From assembly GCF_000737325.1 (NCBI RefSeq), contig NZ_CP011125.1:6572001-6636000 (forward strand): a DNA stretch of 64,000 bases, in the 5' to 3' direction. Below the pieces are notes generated by a model. The model saw only the letters and a program-made list of their open reading frames with translations. It made no database searches and was not told the DNA's origin. Positions 55,974 through 64,000 of the stretch are shown one piece after another. The position numbers were made by a program, and so were the translations under genes. Within the stretch, counting starts at the first letter, position 1. Every line of letters starts with the position of its first letter. Source of the stretch: Sandaracinus amylolyticus. GTDB lineage: Bacteria > Myxococcota_A > Polyangia > Polyangiales > Sandaracinaceae.

Positions 55974-56657
55974 TCAGGTCCGCGGCTCGAGCCCGTGCTG
56001 CACGAACGTCGCCGTCGCAGCGCGCAGCGCTTCGCGCTCGGGCGTGGGCTGCGTCCACCGCGACCAGCGCGCGCCGAGCGTCGCGTGCAGCACGCCGTAG
56101 GCGATCGTGAGCCGCAGCGTGATCGGAGCCGCGACCAGCGCGCGACGGAGCGCGTGCGTCGGCGCGGCGAGCCAGTGATCCTCGTCGATCGCGACCTCGT
56201 GGAACTCTTCGCGCCGCTCGGCCGCACTGACGCGCAGGACACGCAGCGAGGGATCGAAGATCCGCACCGCGCACGACTCGATCCACAGCTCCGTCCAGCG
56301 CTGCACGTGCGCCGGATCGACGGGGCATGGCCGGGTGAGCGCGGCGAGCCACGGCGCGAGCTCGCGCCGCGAGATGCGCGCGACGTCGTCGACGTGCTCG
56401 CCGACGTACATGCGTGGCGCGACCACGTCGGGGCGCGCGGCGCGCAGCAGCACGCCCCCGCGCACGAAGTGCTGCTCGGGCTCGCTCCACGCCTCGTCGG
56501 CGTGAGTGCACGCGGAGCGCGCTTCGACGCTCAGCGGGACGAACACCGAGGAGAGCGACTCGAGCACGGCGATCGCGGTCTCGTCGAACGCGCTCGGTCG
56601 CACGTCGGGCGCGGACCACGACGAGATCTCGCCGAACGCGAGGTGCTCGGCATCCAT
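55974..56657 (-). CDS. hypothetical protein, unknown function
   Basis: This protein has 227 residues from the ATG at 56655-56657. It is soluble, acidic at the start and rich in Trp and His in the middle (AWSEPEQHFVRGGVLLRAA, DPAHVQRWTELWIESCAV, IAYGVLHATLGARWSRW). It has no recognised domain. Codon bias is typical of the genome. It lies between the DUF2314 gene and the outer-membrane-like protein gene on the same strand. Confidence 0.65.
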   Translation of the reverse strand: MDAEHLAFGEISSWSAPDVRPSAFDETAIAVLESLSSVFVPLSVEARSACTHADEAWSEPEQHFVRGGVLLRAARPDVVAPRMYVGEHVDDVARISRRELAPWLAALTRPCPVDPAHVQRWTELWIESCAVRIFDPSLRVLRVSAAERREEFHEVAIDEDHWLAAPTHALRRALVAAPITLRLTIAYGVLHATLGARWSRWTQPTPEREALRAATATFVQHGLEPRT

Positions 56658-56754
56658 CAGACGCGCACCGCGCGCACGGATGCTCGCTCCCTCGCGCCGG
56701 GTGCGCGCTCGATCGTCCGCACGGGGCGATCCCACTCGCGCGAGCGCGACGCGC

Positions 56755-57546
56755 TCATCGCCAGAAGCGCGGGAAGAACCGGAGGCCGAGCGACACGACG
56801 ACGTCGTCGCCCGGCAGGAACACCTGGACCGAGACGCGCCCGTCGGCGATCACCCCGTGCACGTTGCGACCGCTCCACCCGATGAAGCCGCCCGCCTGTG
56901 CGAGCCACGGTGGGCCGCTCGTGACCGCATCGTCGAGCCATCCCGCGCTCCCGAGCACGCCGAAGAAGAACGTCTCGAGCGGCGCGACCGTGATCGACAC
57001 CGGCGCTTCGACGAGCGGGACCACCTGCCTCCAGAAGAGCAGATCGAGATCGATCGACGCGTCGATGCGCAGCCACGACGCCGCGCGGATCGCGATGGGA
57101 ACGCCGACGCGCAGCGCGGTGTCACCGTCGGTCATCGCCGGGATCGTGAGCACGGCGGACACGCCGACGTCGATCACGGGATCGTGGATCCAGCGCGCGA
57201 GCACGTGCACCGACGGATCGTCGAGCACGCCCCACGACGCGCCGATCTGCACGTCGTCGTGCACGCCGACGTGGAGCGCGGTCGGCACGCCGCGCCGCGG
57301 GAACGGGATCGCGAAGAAGCGATACCAGATCAGCTGATCGATGCGCGCCATGCCCTCGGGAAGCGTGAGCGGGCGCGCGGCGACGCCGGGGAAGCGCGCG
57401 GCCTCGCGCTCGGCGAGCTCGGGATCGAGCACCGGCTGCGTGATCGCGACGGGATTGCCCAGCGACGCGGCGGGCTCGTCGTCGGCGCGTGCGAGCGACG
57501 GCGCGAGCAGCAGCGCCGCGACGAACGCCGCACGCACGAGGCTCAC
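56755..57546 (-). CDS. probable outer-membrane beta-barrel protein
   Basis: This 263-residue protein starts at a GTG with a signal peptide (AAFVAALLLAPSLARA). The mature part alternates short amphipathic strands with turns (VHVGVHDDVQIGASWGVLDD, ALRVGVPIAIRAASWLRID, VSLGLRFFPRFWR) and ends in aromatic Phe-Trp-Arg, as barrels do. It could be a small porin or transport barrel. Its GTG overlaps the stop of the DUF2330 gene by 4 bp, so the two are translationally coupled. Confidence 0.7.
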   Translation of the reverse strand: MSLVRAAFVAALLLAPSLARADDEPAASLGNPVAITQPVLDPELAEREAARFPGVAARPLTLPEGMARIDQLIWYRFFAIPFPRRGVPTALHVGVHDDVQIGASWGVLDDPSVHVLARWIHDPVIDVGVSAVLTIPAMTDGDTALRVGVPIAIRAASWLRIDASIDLDLLFWRQVVPLVEAPVSITVAPLETFFFGVLGSAGWLDDAVTSGPPWLAQAGGFIGWSGRNVHGVIADGRVSVQVFLPGDDVVVSLGLRFFPRFWR

Positions 57547-58835
57547 GCGCGACGCCTGCGCAGAGCGATCGCGACGGCCGCGACGCTCGCGAGCGCGAGC
57601 ACACCGCGCGCACCGGCGCCGGGCATGCTCGTGCTGCAGCGCAGCCGATCGCCGCGCCCACGACCGCTCGTTCCGGGCTCGACGCCCGGGTGCGCGCAGA
57701 ACGTGGGGCACTCGGGCTCGTCGGGTCGGTTCCGCTCGCGCGTCACCATCACGCGCGTCTCCGCGAGGTCCTCGCGGTCCGACATGCGCAGCTGCAGATC
57801 GACGCCGAGCTCGCTGACTGGGAGGCGGGTGCGCATGCGCGTGAGGTACGGGTCGGCGACCGAGCGCGTGACCACCATCCAGTCCGCCGCGGCGCTCGTC
57901 GGCTCGCTGCCGTCGGGCGGGAAGCTCTGGTACGCGCCGATCGAGGCCGACGCGATCGCCGCGTACTCGGTCACCCAGTTCGTGCCCACGCCCTCGCCCG
58001 CGAAGAGCGCGTCCTCGTAGCGCGCGTCGTAGTCGAACGTGAGCGTCGCCCAGTCGAACGACACCGCGGCGCGATCGACCTCGGCGTTGCCGAAGTTCGC
58101 CGCCTCGATGCGGCTCTCGGCGAACACGAAGAGCTCGAGCTCGACCGACACCTCGACGCCCGCCGCGACCATGCGCAGCGGGAACGTCGTCGACAGCCCG
58201 GGCACGGTCACGCGCACCGGCACCATGCGCTGCACGTTCGCGCTCGGGCTGAGGCGCAGCACGACGAAGTTCATGCCGAGATCGACGTAGTGCGTGATCG
58301 TCGGGAGCATCGCGTCGGGCACCTGGTAGCGGTTCTCGCGCAGCCAGGTCACGAGCGCGTCGGGATCTTCGGAGCCGATGGTCGCGGTCGCGTACGGGCC
58401 CACGACGCCTTCGTGGTGCACGGTGACCGAGCCGTCGCCGCCGAGCTCGCGTCCCGGCGCGCTGTCGGCCGACGCGAAGATCGTGTCTCCGCACGGGTCG
58501 CCGCACGACGTGCGCGGCGGCGGAGGCGCGACGAGCGTGATCGTGGTGTGCGCGACGAGCGACTCGAAGAACGCGTTGTCGGCGATCTCGACCGTCGACG
58601 TGCCGGCGATCGGGAGGACCCACACGAAGTCCGCCGGGTCTCCGTCGTACGCGATCTGATCCCAGAGCGTCGTCTGCGTCGTGCCGAGCGCGACCGCCAT
58701 GCGATGCCCGGTGACCGGCGATGGATTGCCCTCGGGCGGGTGGAAGCAGCCGCCGCACGCCCGCGCGACGTCGGGCGCGAAGAGCGGTGTCAGCGCGGCG
58801 CAGACGGCGGTCGCGACGAAGAGCGGTCGGAGCAT
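57543..58835 (-). CDS. DUF2330 secreted protein with MYXO-CTERM-like tail
   Basis: This protein has 430 residues; a strong ribosome site GAGGGGG precedes the ATG. The signal peptide ends before ACGGCFHPPEG, the Cys pair that opens DUF2330 proteins. The main part is a mixed beta domain (FVWVLPIAGTSTVEIADN, YATATIGSEDPDALVTWL). The C terminus has a Cys, a hydrophobic helix (GVLALASVAAVAIAL) and RRRRA, matching MYXO-CTERM sorting tails that are cut and lipid-anchored at the surface. DUF2330 proteins are widespread in Myxococcota and uncharacterised. The barrel-like gene overlaps its 3' end. Confidence 0.83.
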   Translation of the reverse strand: MLRPLFVATAVCAALTPLFAPDVARACGGCFHPPEGNPSPVTGHRMAVALGTTQTTLWDQIAYDGDPADFVWVLPIAGTSTVEIADNAFFESLVAHTTITLVAPPPPRTSCGDPCGDTIFASADSAPGRELGGDGSVTVHHEGVVGPYATATIGSEDPDALVTWLRENRYQVPDAMLPTITHYVDLGMNFVVLRLSPSANVQRMVPVRVTVPGLSTTFPLRMVAAGVEVSVELELFVFAESRIEAANFGNAEVDRAAVSFDWATLTFDYDARYEDALFAGEGVGTNWVTEYAAIASASIGAYQSFPPDGSEPTSAAADWMVVTRSVADPYLTRMRTRLPVSELGVDLQLRMSDREDLAETRVMVTRERNRPDEPECPTFCAHPGVEPGTSGRGRGDRLRCSTSMPGAGARGVLALASVAAVAIALRRRRA

Positions 58836-58945
58836 GAATCCCCCTCTACGGCGCGGAGCGGCACAGACCTCCGCGCGCTCGCGCATGCGCAGCACGCGTC
58901 GTGCCGGCACCAGCGTACGACGAAGACGTCGGCTCGCGCGAGGGC

Positions 58946-59563
58946 TCAGCGCGACGCGTTTCGCACCGCGCGCACGAACGCTTCGACCTTCGCAGGATCC
59001 TTCACGCCCGGCGCGCGCTCGACACCGCTCGCGCTGTCGACGCCCATCGGCCGCGCGACGCGGATCGCCTCGACGACGTTCTCGGCCGTCAGCCCGCCCG
59101 CGAGCCAGAGCGGACGAGCGCGCGCGACGCGCGACGCGAGCGACCAGTCCGCCACCACGCCGGTGCCGCCCTTCTCTCCCGGCACGCTCGCGTCGAGCAG
59201 CACCTCGATCCCCGGCGCGCCCATCGCGATGCGGAAGCCCTCGTCGCCCTGCGCGCGCACCGCCTGGTACGCCCAGGGCAGCAGCGCGCGCGTGAACGTC
59301 GCGTCCTCGTCGCCGTGCAGCTGCACCCAACGGATGCCGGTCGACTCGCGGATGTCGGCGATCTCGGCGCGCGTCGCGTCCACGACGATCGCGACCACGC
59401 GCGCACGATCCTTCGCGCGCCGCACGATCTCGCGCGCGACCGCGTGCTCCACACGTCGCTTGCTACGCGCCCAGAAGTTGAGCCCGATCGCGTCGACCCC
59501 GAGCGCGAGCGCGTGCTCCGCATCCTCGAGCCGAGTGATCCCGCAGATCTTGATCGCCGTCAT
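58946..59563 (-). CDS. trpF: phosphoribosylanthranilate isomerase
   Basis: This 205-residue TIM barrel starts IKICGITRLEDAEHAL, with the catalytic Cys in KICGIT. WVQLHGDED and the phosphate-binding LWLAGGLTAENV and GVDSASGVE loops follow, as does the catalytic Asp in VLLDASVPG. It opens the phosphoribosyl ring of PRA to give CdRP in tryptophan synthesis. The ATG at 59563 fits the family start. The nearest upstream gene on this strand is the CheY-like gene, 55 bp away, so trpF may be transcribed at the tail of the chemosensory cluster. Confidence 0.94.
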   Translation of the reverse strand: MTAIKICGITRLEDAEHALALGVDAIGLNFWARSKRRVEHAVAREIVRRAKDRARVVAIVVDATRAEIADIRESTGIRWVQLHGDEDATFTRALLPWAYQAVRAQGDEGFRIAMGAPGIEVLLDASVPGEKGGTGVVADWSLASRVARARPLWLAGGLTAENVVEAIRVARPMGVDSASGVERAPGVKDPAKVEAFVRAVRNASR

Positions 59564-59617
59564 GGTCTCGCCGCGATGGCCGACCGCCATCATCGGGAAG
59601 ACGGACAGCCTGACGGA

Positions 59618-59995
59618 TCACTCGAGCTTGAGCAGCTCTTTGACCTTCTGGATCACCTGCGGCGCTTGGATTGGCTTGGTGATGTAGGCGTTCGCGCCGA
59701 GCGCCATCGCGCGCTGCCGGTCCTCGGTCGAGCCCTCGGTCGTGATGATGATGATCGGCACGTTCGCGTGCTGCGCGTCCGAGCGGATCCGCTTCACGAG
59801 CTTGAGCCCGTCCATGATCGGCATGTTGATGTCCGTCAGGATCAGGTCGTAGCGGTTCGACGCGAGCTTCCGGAGCGCATCGACGCCGTCCTCCGCCTCC
59901 GTCACGGCGACACGCTTCACGCGGGCCAGCGCGAAGACGAGGAGCTGCCTCATCATGGGCGAGTCCTCGACGACGAGACACGAGAAATCAGCCAT
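59618..59995 (-). CDS. CheY-like response regulator
   Basis: This 125-residue receiver-only protein has CLVVEDSPMMRQLL (acidic pair), phospho-Asp in LILTDINMPIMDGLKL, IIITTEG (Thr) and ITKPIQAPQ (Lys). It is a standard CheY fold with no output domain. It sits 82 bp after the coiled-coil GAF gene in a cluster that also encodes CheB and CheR, so it probably carries the output of an adaptation-type chemosensory pathway. Confidence 0.92.
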   Translation of the reverse strand: MADFSCLVVEDSPMMRQLLVFALARVKRVAVTEAEDGVDALRKLASNRYDLILTDINMPIMDGLKLVKRIRSDAQHANVPIIIITTEGSTEDRQRAMALGANAYITKPIQAPQVIQKVKELLKLE

Positions 59996-60076
59996 CCGTC
60001 ATCCTCGATCCGACAAGAAGAGCCCGCATACCTTCGGCCGCCTCGGCCAACGTGAGCGACGCGTCGTGGCTCGACA

Positions 60077-60961
60077 TCACTCACCCGCGGGCGGTGCCGA
60101 GGACTGCCCGACCTGCGGCGCCGAGAGGTGCCGCTCGATGCCGTCCAGCGCGGTCCGCGGATCGGACTGGCTGGCGTACTGGTTCGCCGCGATGAGCGCA
60201 GTGCCACCGTGCGAGCCGAGGAAGTCGAAGAGCGCGTGGTCCACCGCGGCCCAGCGCTCCTTCTGCGCGAGCACCGAGACCACGACGATCACGCCGACGC
60301 ACACGCCGCGCACCATCATCGGCACGATCGCGAGCGGCTCCTCGAGGGTGCCCGGCGGGAGCGGCTCGTCGTCGCGGATGCGCGCGATGCCCGTCATCAT
60401 CGCGATGCCGATCGGGCCCTCGCCGACGACCACCGAGCCGAGCTCGCCGAGGTTCTCGCTCAGCAGCGGCCACGCGCGCTCGCCGTTGCGCTCCATCAGG
60501 AAGATCGCGTAGCGCTCGCCGCCCATGAGCTGCTGGAGCAGCTCGGACAGGTGCTTCACCACGCCGCGCACCGAGAGCGTCGCGTGGAGGTGGCTGCTCG
60601 CGATGTAGAGGTTCGCGAGATCGTGCAGCTCCTGCTCGATCTCGAACGTGCGCACCTCGTTCTGCTTCGTGCGCTCGTCGAGCTCGTCGCTCTTCGCGAG
60701 CAGCGCGCGCCGCTCCGCCTCGAGCTGCTCGATCTTCCGGAGCAGATCGCGGATCGCGTCGTCGCTCGCGACCTGCGCGCGCAGGCGCGCGTTCTCCTCG
60801 CGCGTGCGCTGCAGCTGCTCGCGCACCTCACGGTTCTCTTCGAGGAGAGACTCCGTGACCTCCACGCCCTTCCGCAGGAACTGCCGCACGAACGCCTCGC
60901 GCTCCCGCGTCAGATCGGCGGGGTGCTCGCTCGTTCGTCGCTCCCGTTCGTCCTCGCTCAT
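60077..60961 (-). CDS. coiled-coil GAF-domain protein
   Basis: This 294-residue protein has an N-terminal coiled coil of about 90 residues (residues 25-115: LLEENREVREQLQRTREENARL-type heptads and IEQLEAERRALLAKSDEL). A GAF domain follows at about 125-265 (LYIASSHLHATLSVRGVVKH, YAIFLMERNGERAWPL, VVGEGPIGIAMMTGI). The last 30 residues are disordered. It likely dimerises and senses a small ligand or redox state. It lies between CheB and CheY, where chemosensory clusters may carry an accessory scaffold. A sigma54-like match (60988-61003) lies upstream on the minus strand. Confidence 0.8.
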   Translation of the reverse strand: MSEDERERRTSEHPADLTREREAFVRQFLRKGVEVTESLLEENREVREQLQRTREENARLRAQVASDDAIRDLLRKIEQLEAERRALLAKSDELDERTKQNEVRTFEIEQELHDLANLYIASSHLHATLSVRGVVKHLSELLQQLMGGERYAIFLMERNGERAWPLLSENLGELGSVVVGEGPIGIAMMTGIARIRDDEPLPPGTLEEPLAIVPMMVRGVCVGVIVVVSVLAQKERWAAVDHALFDFLGSHGGTALIAANQYASQSDPRTALDGIERHLSAPQVGQSSAPPAGE

Positions 60962-61016
60962 TCCGTCCTCACGACGGTATCAGATCGTGCGTGCGCGATG
61001 CCATCGTGACGATGCA

Positions 61017-62117
61017 TCAAGCGCCGCGTCGCTCCCCACATGCGCGCAGGATCGCATCGGCGATCCCGTGCAGCGGCACACTGCGATCGACGACACCGGC
61101 ACGCTCGGCCGAGCCCGGCATGCCCCAGATCGCCGCCGTCTCCTGGCTCTCGGCGATCACGATGCCGCCCGCCTTCTTGATCGCCTCGGCGCCGCGCGTG
61201 CCGTCGTCGCCCATGCCGGTGAGGATGACGCCGACGCAGCGCGGCCCGTACACGTTCGCCGCGCTCTTGAAGAGGCGATCGACGCTCGGCACGTAGCGGT
61301 CGTCGGGCGCGGGACCGAGCGCCTGCGCGTACGTGGTGCCCGCCTTGTGCTGGACCTCGACGCAGCGCCCGCCGGGGCACACCAGCGCGCGCCCGGCGCG
61401 CAGCGGCTCGCGCTCCTCGAGCTCCGCGACGCGGATCCCGCCGAGCCGCTCGAGGCGGTCGGCGAACGTCTTCGTGAAGCGCTCGGGCATGTGCTGCGCG
61501 ATCACGACGGTGGAGCCGAAGTCGCTGGGCAGGCGCGAGAACACCTCGACGAGCGCAGGCGGTCCGCCGGTCGACGAGCCGATCACGACGACGCGTCGCG
61601 GGGTCGGATCCTCGGGCGCGGGGCGCGCGCCGTCCGCGCGCGGAAGCCGGATCAGCTGGGTCGCGGTGTCGTTGCGCGCGGGCGGCTGGATCGCTCCGTG
61701 GTCGAGCGGCTTCAGCATGCGCACCATCGCGACCTTCTCTTCGAGCTCGCGGCGGATCGTGCCGAGCTCGGTGGAGACGGTCGGGCTCGGCTTCACGATG
61801 AAGTCGAGCGCGCCGAGCTCGAGCGCCTTGAACACGTCGGCCTTCGCGCCGCGCCCCGAGACCACGAGGATCGGCGTCGGCTGCCGCGCCATCACGAGGC
61901 GCAGGAACGTGAAGCCGTCCATCTTCGGCATCTCGAGATCGAGCGTGACGAGATCGGGCCGGAGCTGGAGCACGAGGCGCAGCGCCTCTTCGCCGTCGGC
62001 GGCCTTGCCGACCACGTCGACGCCCGGGATCGCGGCGAGCAGATCGCCGATCGTGCGCCGGTTGAACGCGCTGTCGTCGACGACGAGCACGCGCAGCGTG
62101 CGGGCCTCGGCCGTCAT
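61017..62117 (-). CDS. cheB: chemotaxis response regulator protein-glutamate methylesterase CheB
   Basis: This 366-residue protein has an N-terminal receiver (VLVVDDSAFNRRTI, phospho-Asp in LVTLDLEMPKMDGFT, KPSPTV), a linker (about 125-180) and a C-terminal methylesterase domain. That domain carries the catalytic Ser in IGSSTGGPPAL, the His in VIAQHMPERF and the Asp in GMGDDGTRG. It removes methyl groups from chemoreceptor glutamates. The start has GGAGG seven bases upstream and overlaps the cheR stop by 4 bp. Confidence 0.95.
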   Translation of the reverse strand: MTAEARTLRVLVVDDSAFNRRTIGDLLAAIPGVDVVGKAADGEEALRLVLQLRPDLVTLDLEMPKMDGFTFLRLVMARQPTPILVVSGRGAKADVFKALELGALDFIVKPSPTVSTELGTIRRELEEKVAMVRMLKPLDHGAIQPPARNDTATQLIRLPRADGARPAPEDPTPRRVVVIGSSTGGPPALVEVFSRLPSDFGSTVVIAQHMPERFTKTFADRLERLGGIRVAELEEREPLRAGRALVCPGGRCVEVQHKAGTTYAQALGPAPDDRYVPSVDRLFKSAANVYGPRCVGVILTGMGDDGTRGAEAIKKAGGIVIAESQETAAIWGMPGSAERAGVVDRSVPLHGIADAILRACGERRGA

Positions 62118-63004
62118 CGTTCGCCTCCGTCTCGACGCGCTCGCGCGCTGCCCTCGAGCGGGCGCCGATAGACCATGTCGGAGCTCAGGTGCGCGAGCTC
62201 GAACGCGGTCGAGACGTGGAGCAGCGATTCGCTGTGGCCGAGCAGGAGATGGCCTCCCGGATGGAGCCTCTCGTAGAAGGTGTCGATCACCTTCTTGCGC
62301 GAGGCCGTGTCGAAGTAGATGAGCACGTTCCTGCAGAAGATCGCGTCGACGCGACCGAGCAATGTCGTCTTGTCGCCGTCGAGCAGGTTGAGGTGTCCGA
62401 ACTGGCACATGGCGCGGATGCGCGGGATGACGCGCATGCCGCCGTCTTCCTCGACGAAGAACTCGGCGTACTCGGGCGGCATGGCGCGGAAGCTGGAGGG
62501 CGGATACACGGCGCGGCGCGCGGTCGCGAGCACGCGACGCGAGATGTCGTTGCCGAAGACGCGCACGTCCCACCCGTCGAAGAGCCCGCTGCGCGCGACG
62601 AGGATCGCGAGCGTGTAGACCTCTTCGCCGGTCGAGCAGCCCGCGCTCCACAGCATGATGCGCTTGGTGCCGCGCGAGAGCGCCTGCTCGTAGATCGAGG
62701 GCAGGAGATCGTTGCGGAACGCGCGGAGCTGATACTCCTCGCGGAAGAAGTACGTCTCGTTCGTGACGAGCGCCTCGACCGCGTCCTCGAGCTCGGCCGG
62801 CGCGCTCGGGTGGTAGCGGAGGTGGTGGTAGTACGCGGTGAAGTCCGGGAGATCGAGCGCGCGCAGGCGATCGCGCAGCCGACGCTCGAACACGAACATC
62901 GACGCGTCGTCGAAGTGCATCCCCGAGTAGCGGTTCACGAGATCGCGGAGGAGTCGGAACTCCTCGATCTTCAGCTTCGGGCCGCTGTCGAAGAGGATCG
63001 ACAC
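62114..63004 (-). CDS. cheR: chemotaxis protein methyltransferase CheR
   Basis: This 296-residue protein has an N-terminal helical CheR domain (LLRDLVNRYSGMHFDD), the AdoMet-binding core (IMLWSAGCSTGEEVYTLAIL, VFGNDISRRVLATAR) and the catalytic region (DAIFCRNVLIYF and HSESLLHVSTAF). No TPR extension is present. It methylates receptor glutamates with AdoMet, opposing CheB. The GTG start overlaps the stop of the HEAT-repeat gene by one base and its own stop overlaps cheB by 4 bp. Confidence 0.95.
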   Translation of the reverse strand: MSILFDSGPKLKIEEFRLLRDLVNRYSGMHFDDASMFVFERRLRDRLRALDLPDFTAYYHHLRYHPSAPAELEDAVEALVTNETYFFREEYQLRAFRNDLLPSIYEQALSRGTKRIMLWSAGCSTGEEVYTLAILVARSGLFDGWDVRVFGNDISRRVLATARRAVYPPSSFRAMPPEYAEFFVEEDGGMRVIPRIRAMCQFGHLNLLDGDKTTLLGRVDAIFCRNVLIYFDTASRKKVIDTFYERLHPGGHLLLGHSESLLHVSTAFELAHLSSDMVYRRPLEGSARARRDGGER

Positions 63005-64000
63005 TAGGCCCCCGCGCCTCCGGCCTTCGCGGGATCGAGCGCGTCGTCGATCGCGGCGCGCACGAGGTCGTCGGTCTCGATCGCACGGCGCGCGCGCAGG
63101 TGCGAGAGCGCGCCCTCGCTGCCGATCGCGCCGAGCAGCGCGGCGGCGAGGCGGCGCACGTCCCACGCGGGGTGCGAGAGGCCGATCGCGAGGCGCGCCT
63201 CGCGGCGGTCGCGAATCTTCTCGGCGACGACGCGCAGGCCTTCCTTCACGACCTCCTGGTCGGGATGCCCGAGCACGTCGACGAGGAGCTCCTCGAGATC
63301 CGGCTCGCTCGCGGGCTCCGCGCCGCCGAGCGCGCGCAGCGACGAGAGCGCGGCGAGCGCGACGCCCGGGCCGGGATCGCGCAGCAGATCGCGCAGGCGA
63401 CCGCGCACCTCGGGATCACCGAGCGCGCCGATCGCGCGCGCCGCCGCGGCACGCACCGCGGGGCTCTCGTCGCGCAGCGCGACCGGCAGCGTCGCTGCGG
63501 CGATCGCGCGCGCCGAGACGTGACGCATGCGCGCGAGCACCGACACCGCGGCGACCTGCACGTCGACGTCTTCGTCGGCGAGCGCCATCGATGCGACCTC
63601 GGCGGCCTCCGCGGAGTCGACGCGATCGAGCGCGAGCAGCGCAGCACGCCGCGCGGATGCCTCGCCCGATGCGATCGCGGCGCGCAGCTTCTCGAGCGCG
63701 ACCTCGGGCGCGAGCGCGGCGACCGCCTCGGACCACGCGTCAGCGCGATCGGGCGACGCGTCGTCGAGCGCGATCTCGACGGAGTGCGGAGCCGAGTGCG
63801 AGAGCGCCTCGAGCGCGGTGCTCGTCGCGCGCGCGACCGCGCCGCCGCGCGTCGATCCGAGCTTCACGAGCGTGGGCGCGTCGCCGGGCTCGGCCCAGAT
63901 CGAGAGTGCGCGCGCCGCCGCCTGCACCACGACCTCGTCGCGCGCGTCGAGCGCTGCGCGCAGCGCGGCGTGCACCTCACGACCGAGCTCGGGATCGGGC
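63004..64000 (-). CDS. HEAT-repeat protein, 5' end cut by window edge
   Basis: About 332 codons are visible and the reading frame continues past the edge (a GTG at 63975 is probably internal). The protein is built of about eight to ten HEAT/armadillo-like helical pairs, each with a RRAALLALDRV- or VRAAAARAIGALGDP-type core, forming an extended scaffold. Such proteins occur in myxobacterial chemosensory gene clusters, where they may organise signalling arrays or receive input. The stop overlaps the cheR GTG (TAGTG). Confidence 0.85.
   Translation of the reverse strand, partial: PDPELGREVHAALRAALDARDEVVVQAAARALSIWAEPGDAPTLVKLGSTRGGAVARATSTALEALSHSAPHSVEIALDDASPDRADAWSEAVAALAPEVALEKLRAAIASGEASARRAALLALDRVDSAEAAEVASMALADEDVDVQVAAVSVLARMRHVSARAIAAATLPVALRDESPAVRAAAARAIGALGDPEVRGRLRDLLRDPGPGVALAALSSLRALGGAEPASEPDLEELLVDVLGHPDQEVVKEGLRVVAEKIRDRREARLAIGLSHPAWDVRRLAAALLGAIGSEGALSHLRARRAIETDDLVRAAIDDALDPAKAGGAGA

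Overview
The window is very GC-rich, and almost every real gene ends its codons in G or C. Its content points to a predatory or soil-type myxobacterium (Myxococcota), most like the Sandaracinaceae. The clues are many short Cys-rich lipoproteins, a Hanks-type Ser/Thr kinase, a protein with a MYXO-CTERM-like tail, a TIGR02147-type regulator, LytM proteins, DUF2914, DUF2330 and DUF2314 proteins, and abundant two-component proteins. This is inferred from gene content only. No rRNA, tRNA, insertion sequence, phage or CRISPR array was recognised.

Region 1 (1-10.9 kb) is a stress-signalling island. It holds three universal stress protein (USP) genes, one of them a tandem double USP; a globin-coupled histidine kinase; a single-domain response regulator; a receiver-histidine kinase fusion; and an NtrC-type sigma54 activator whose start overlaps the stop of an RpoH-like sigma factor. 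Three further receiver or receiver-like proteins follow, one lacking the phospho-acceptor Asp. Sigma54-like promoter matches lie upstream of two USP genes and of the sigma-factor gene. The simplest reading is an oxygen/redox-responsive circuit that drives the USPs.

Region 2 (11-24 kb) is mostly housekeeping and envelope functions: two secreted or lipoproteins, an M20 peptidase, an orphan D12 DNA adenine methylase, a PpiD-like periplasmic foldase followed by an M16 protease, an SprT-like metalloprotein, a PH-domain membrane protein and an ABC-F ATPase. It also carries an 88-bp tandem repeat, a 9-copy 43-bp hairpin-forming tandem repeat in the divergent region before the ABC-F gene, and gene-free DNA rich in GTGCACGTG-type palindromes.

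Region 3 (24-47 kb) holds a membrane-anchored sigma54-activator-like protein that has lost its ATPase motifs, a zinc-ribbon Ser/Thr kinase, several Cys-rich lipoproteins, TrmL, two LytM-domain proteins, an SDR epimerase, an acyltransferase, a TIGR02147 regulator paired with a lipoprotein, a lipoprotein alpha/beta hydrolase, a CHAP protein and an inositol-phosphatase-family enzyme. A 20-bp tandem repeat lies upstream of the second LytM gene.

Region 4 (46.6-64 kb) begins with a PlsB-like acyltransferase and a GpsA-like dehydrogenase side by side, both with altered key residues. An alpha/beta hydrolase, RNase D and DciA follow. The tryptophan genes trpA, trpB and trpF are scattered, with trpA upstream of trpB. 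The right end is a chemosensory cluster (HEAT-repeat protein, CheR, CheB, coiled-coil GAF protein, CheY) transcribed toward trpF; CheA, CheW and a receptor, if present, lie outside the window.
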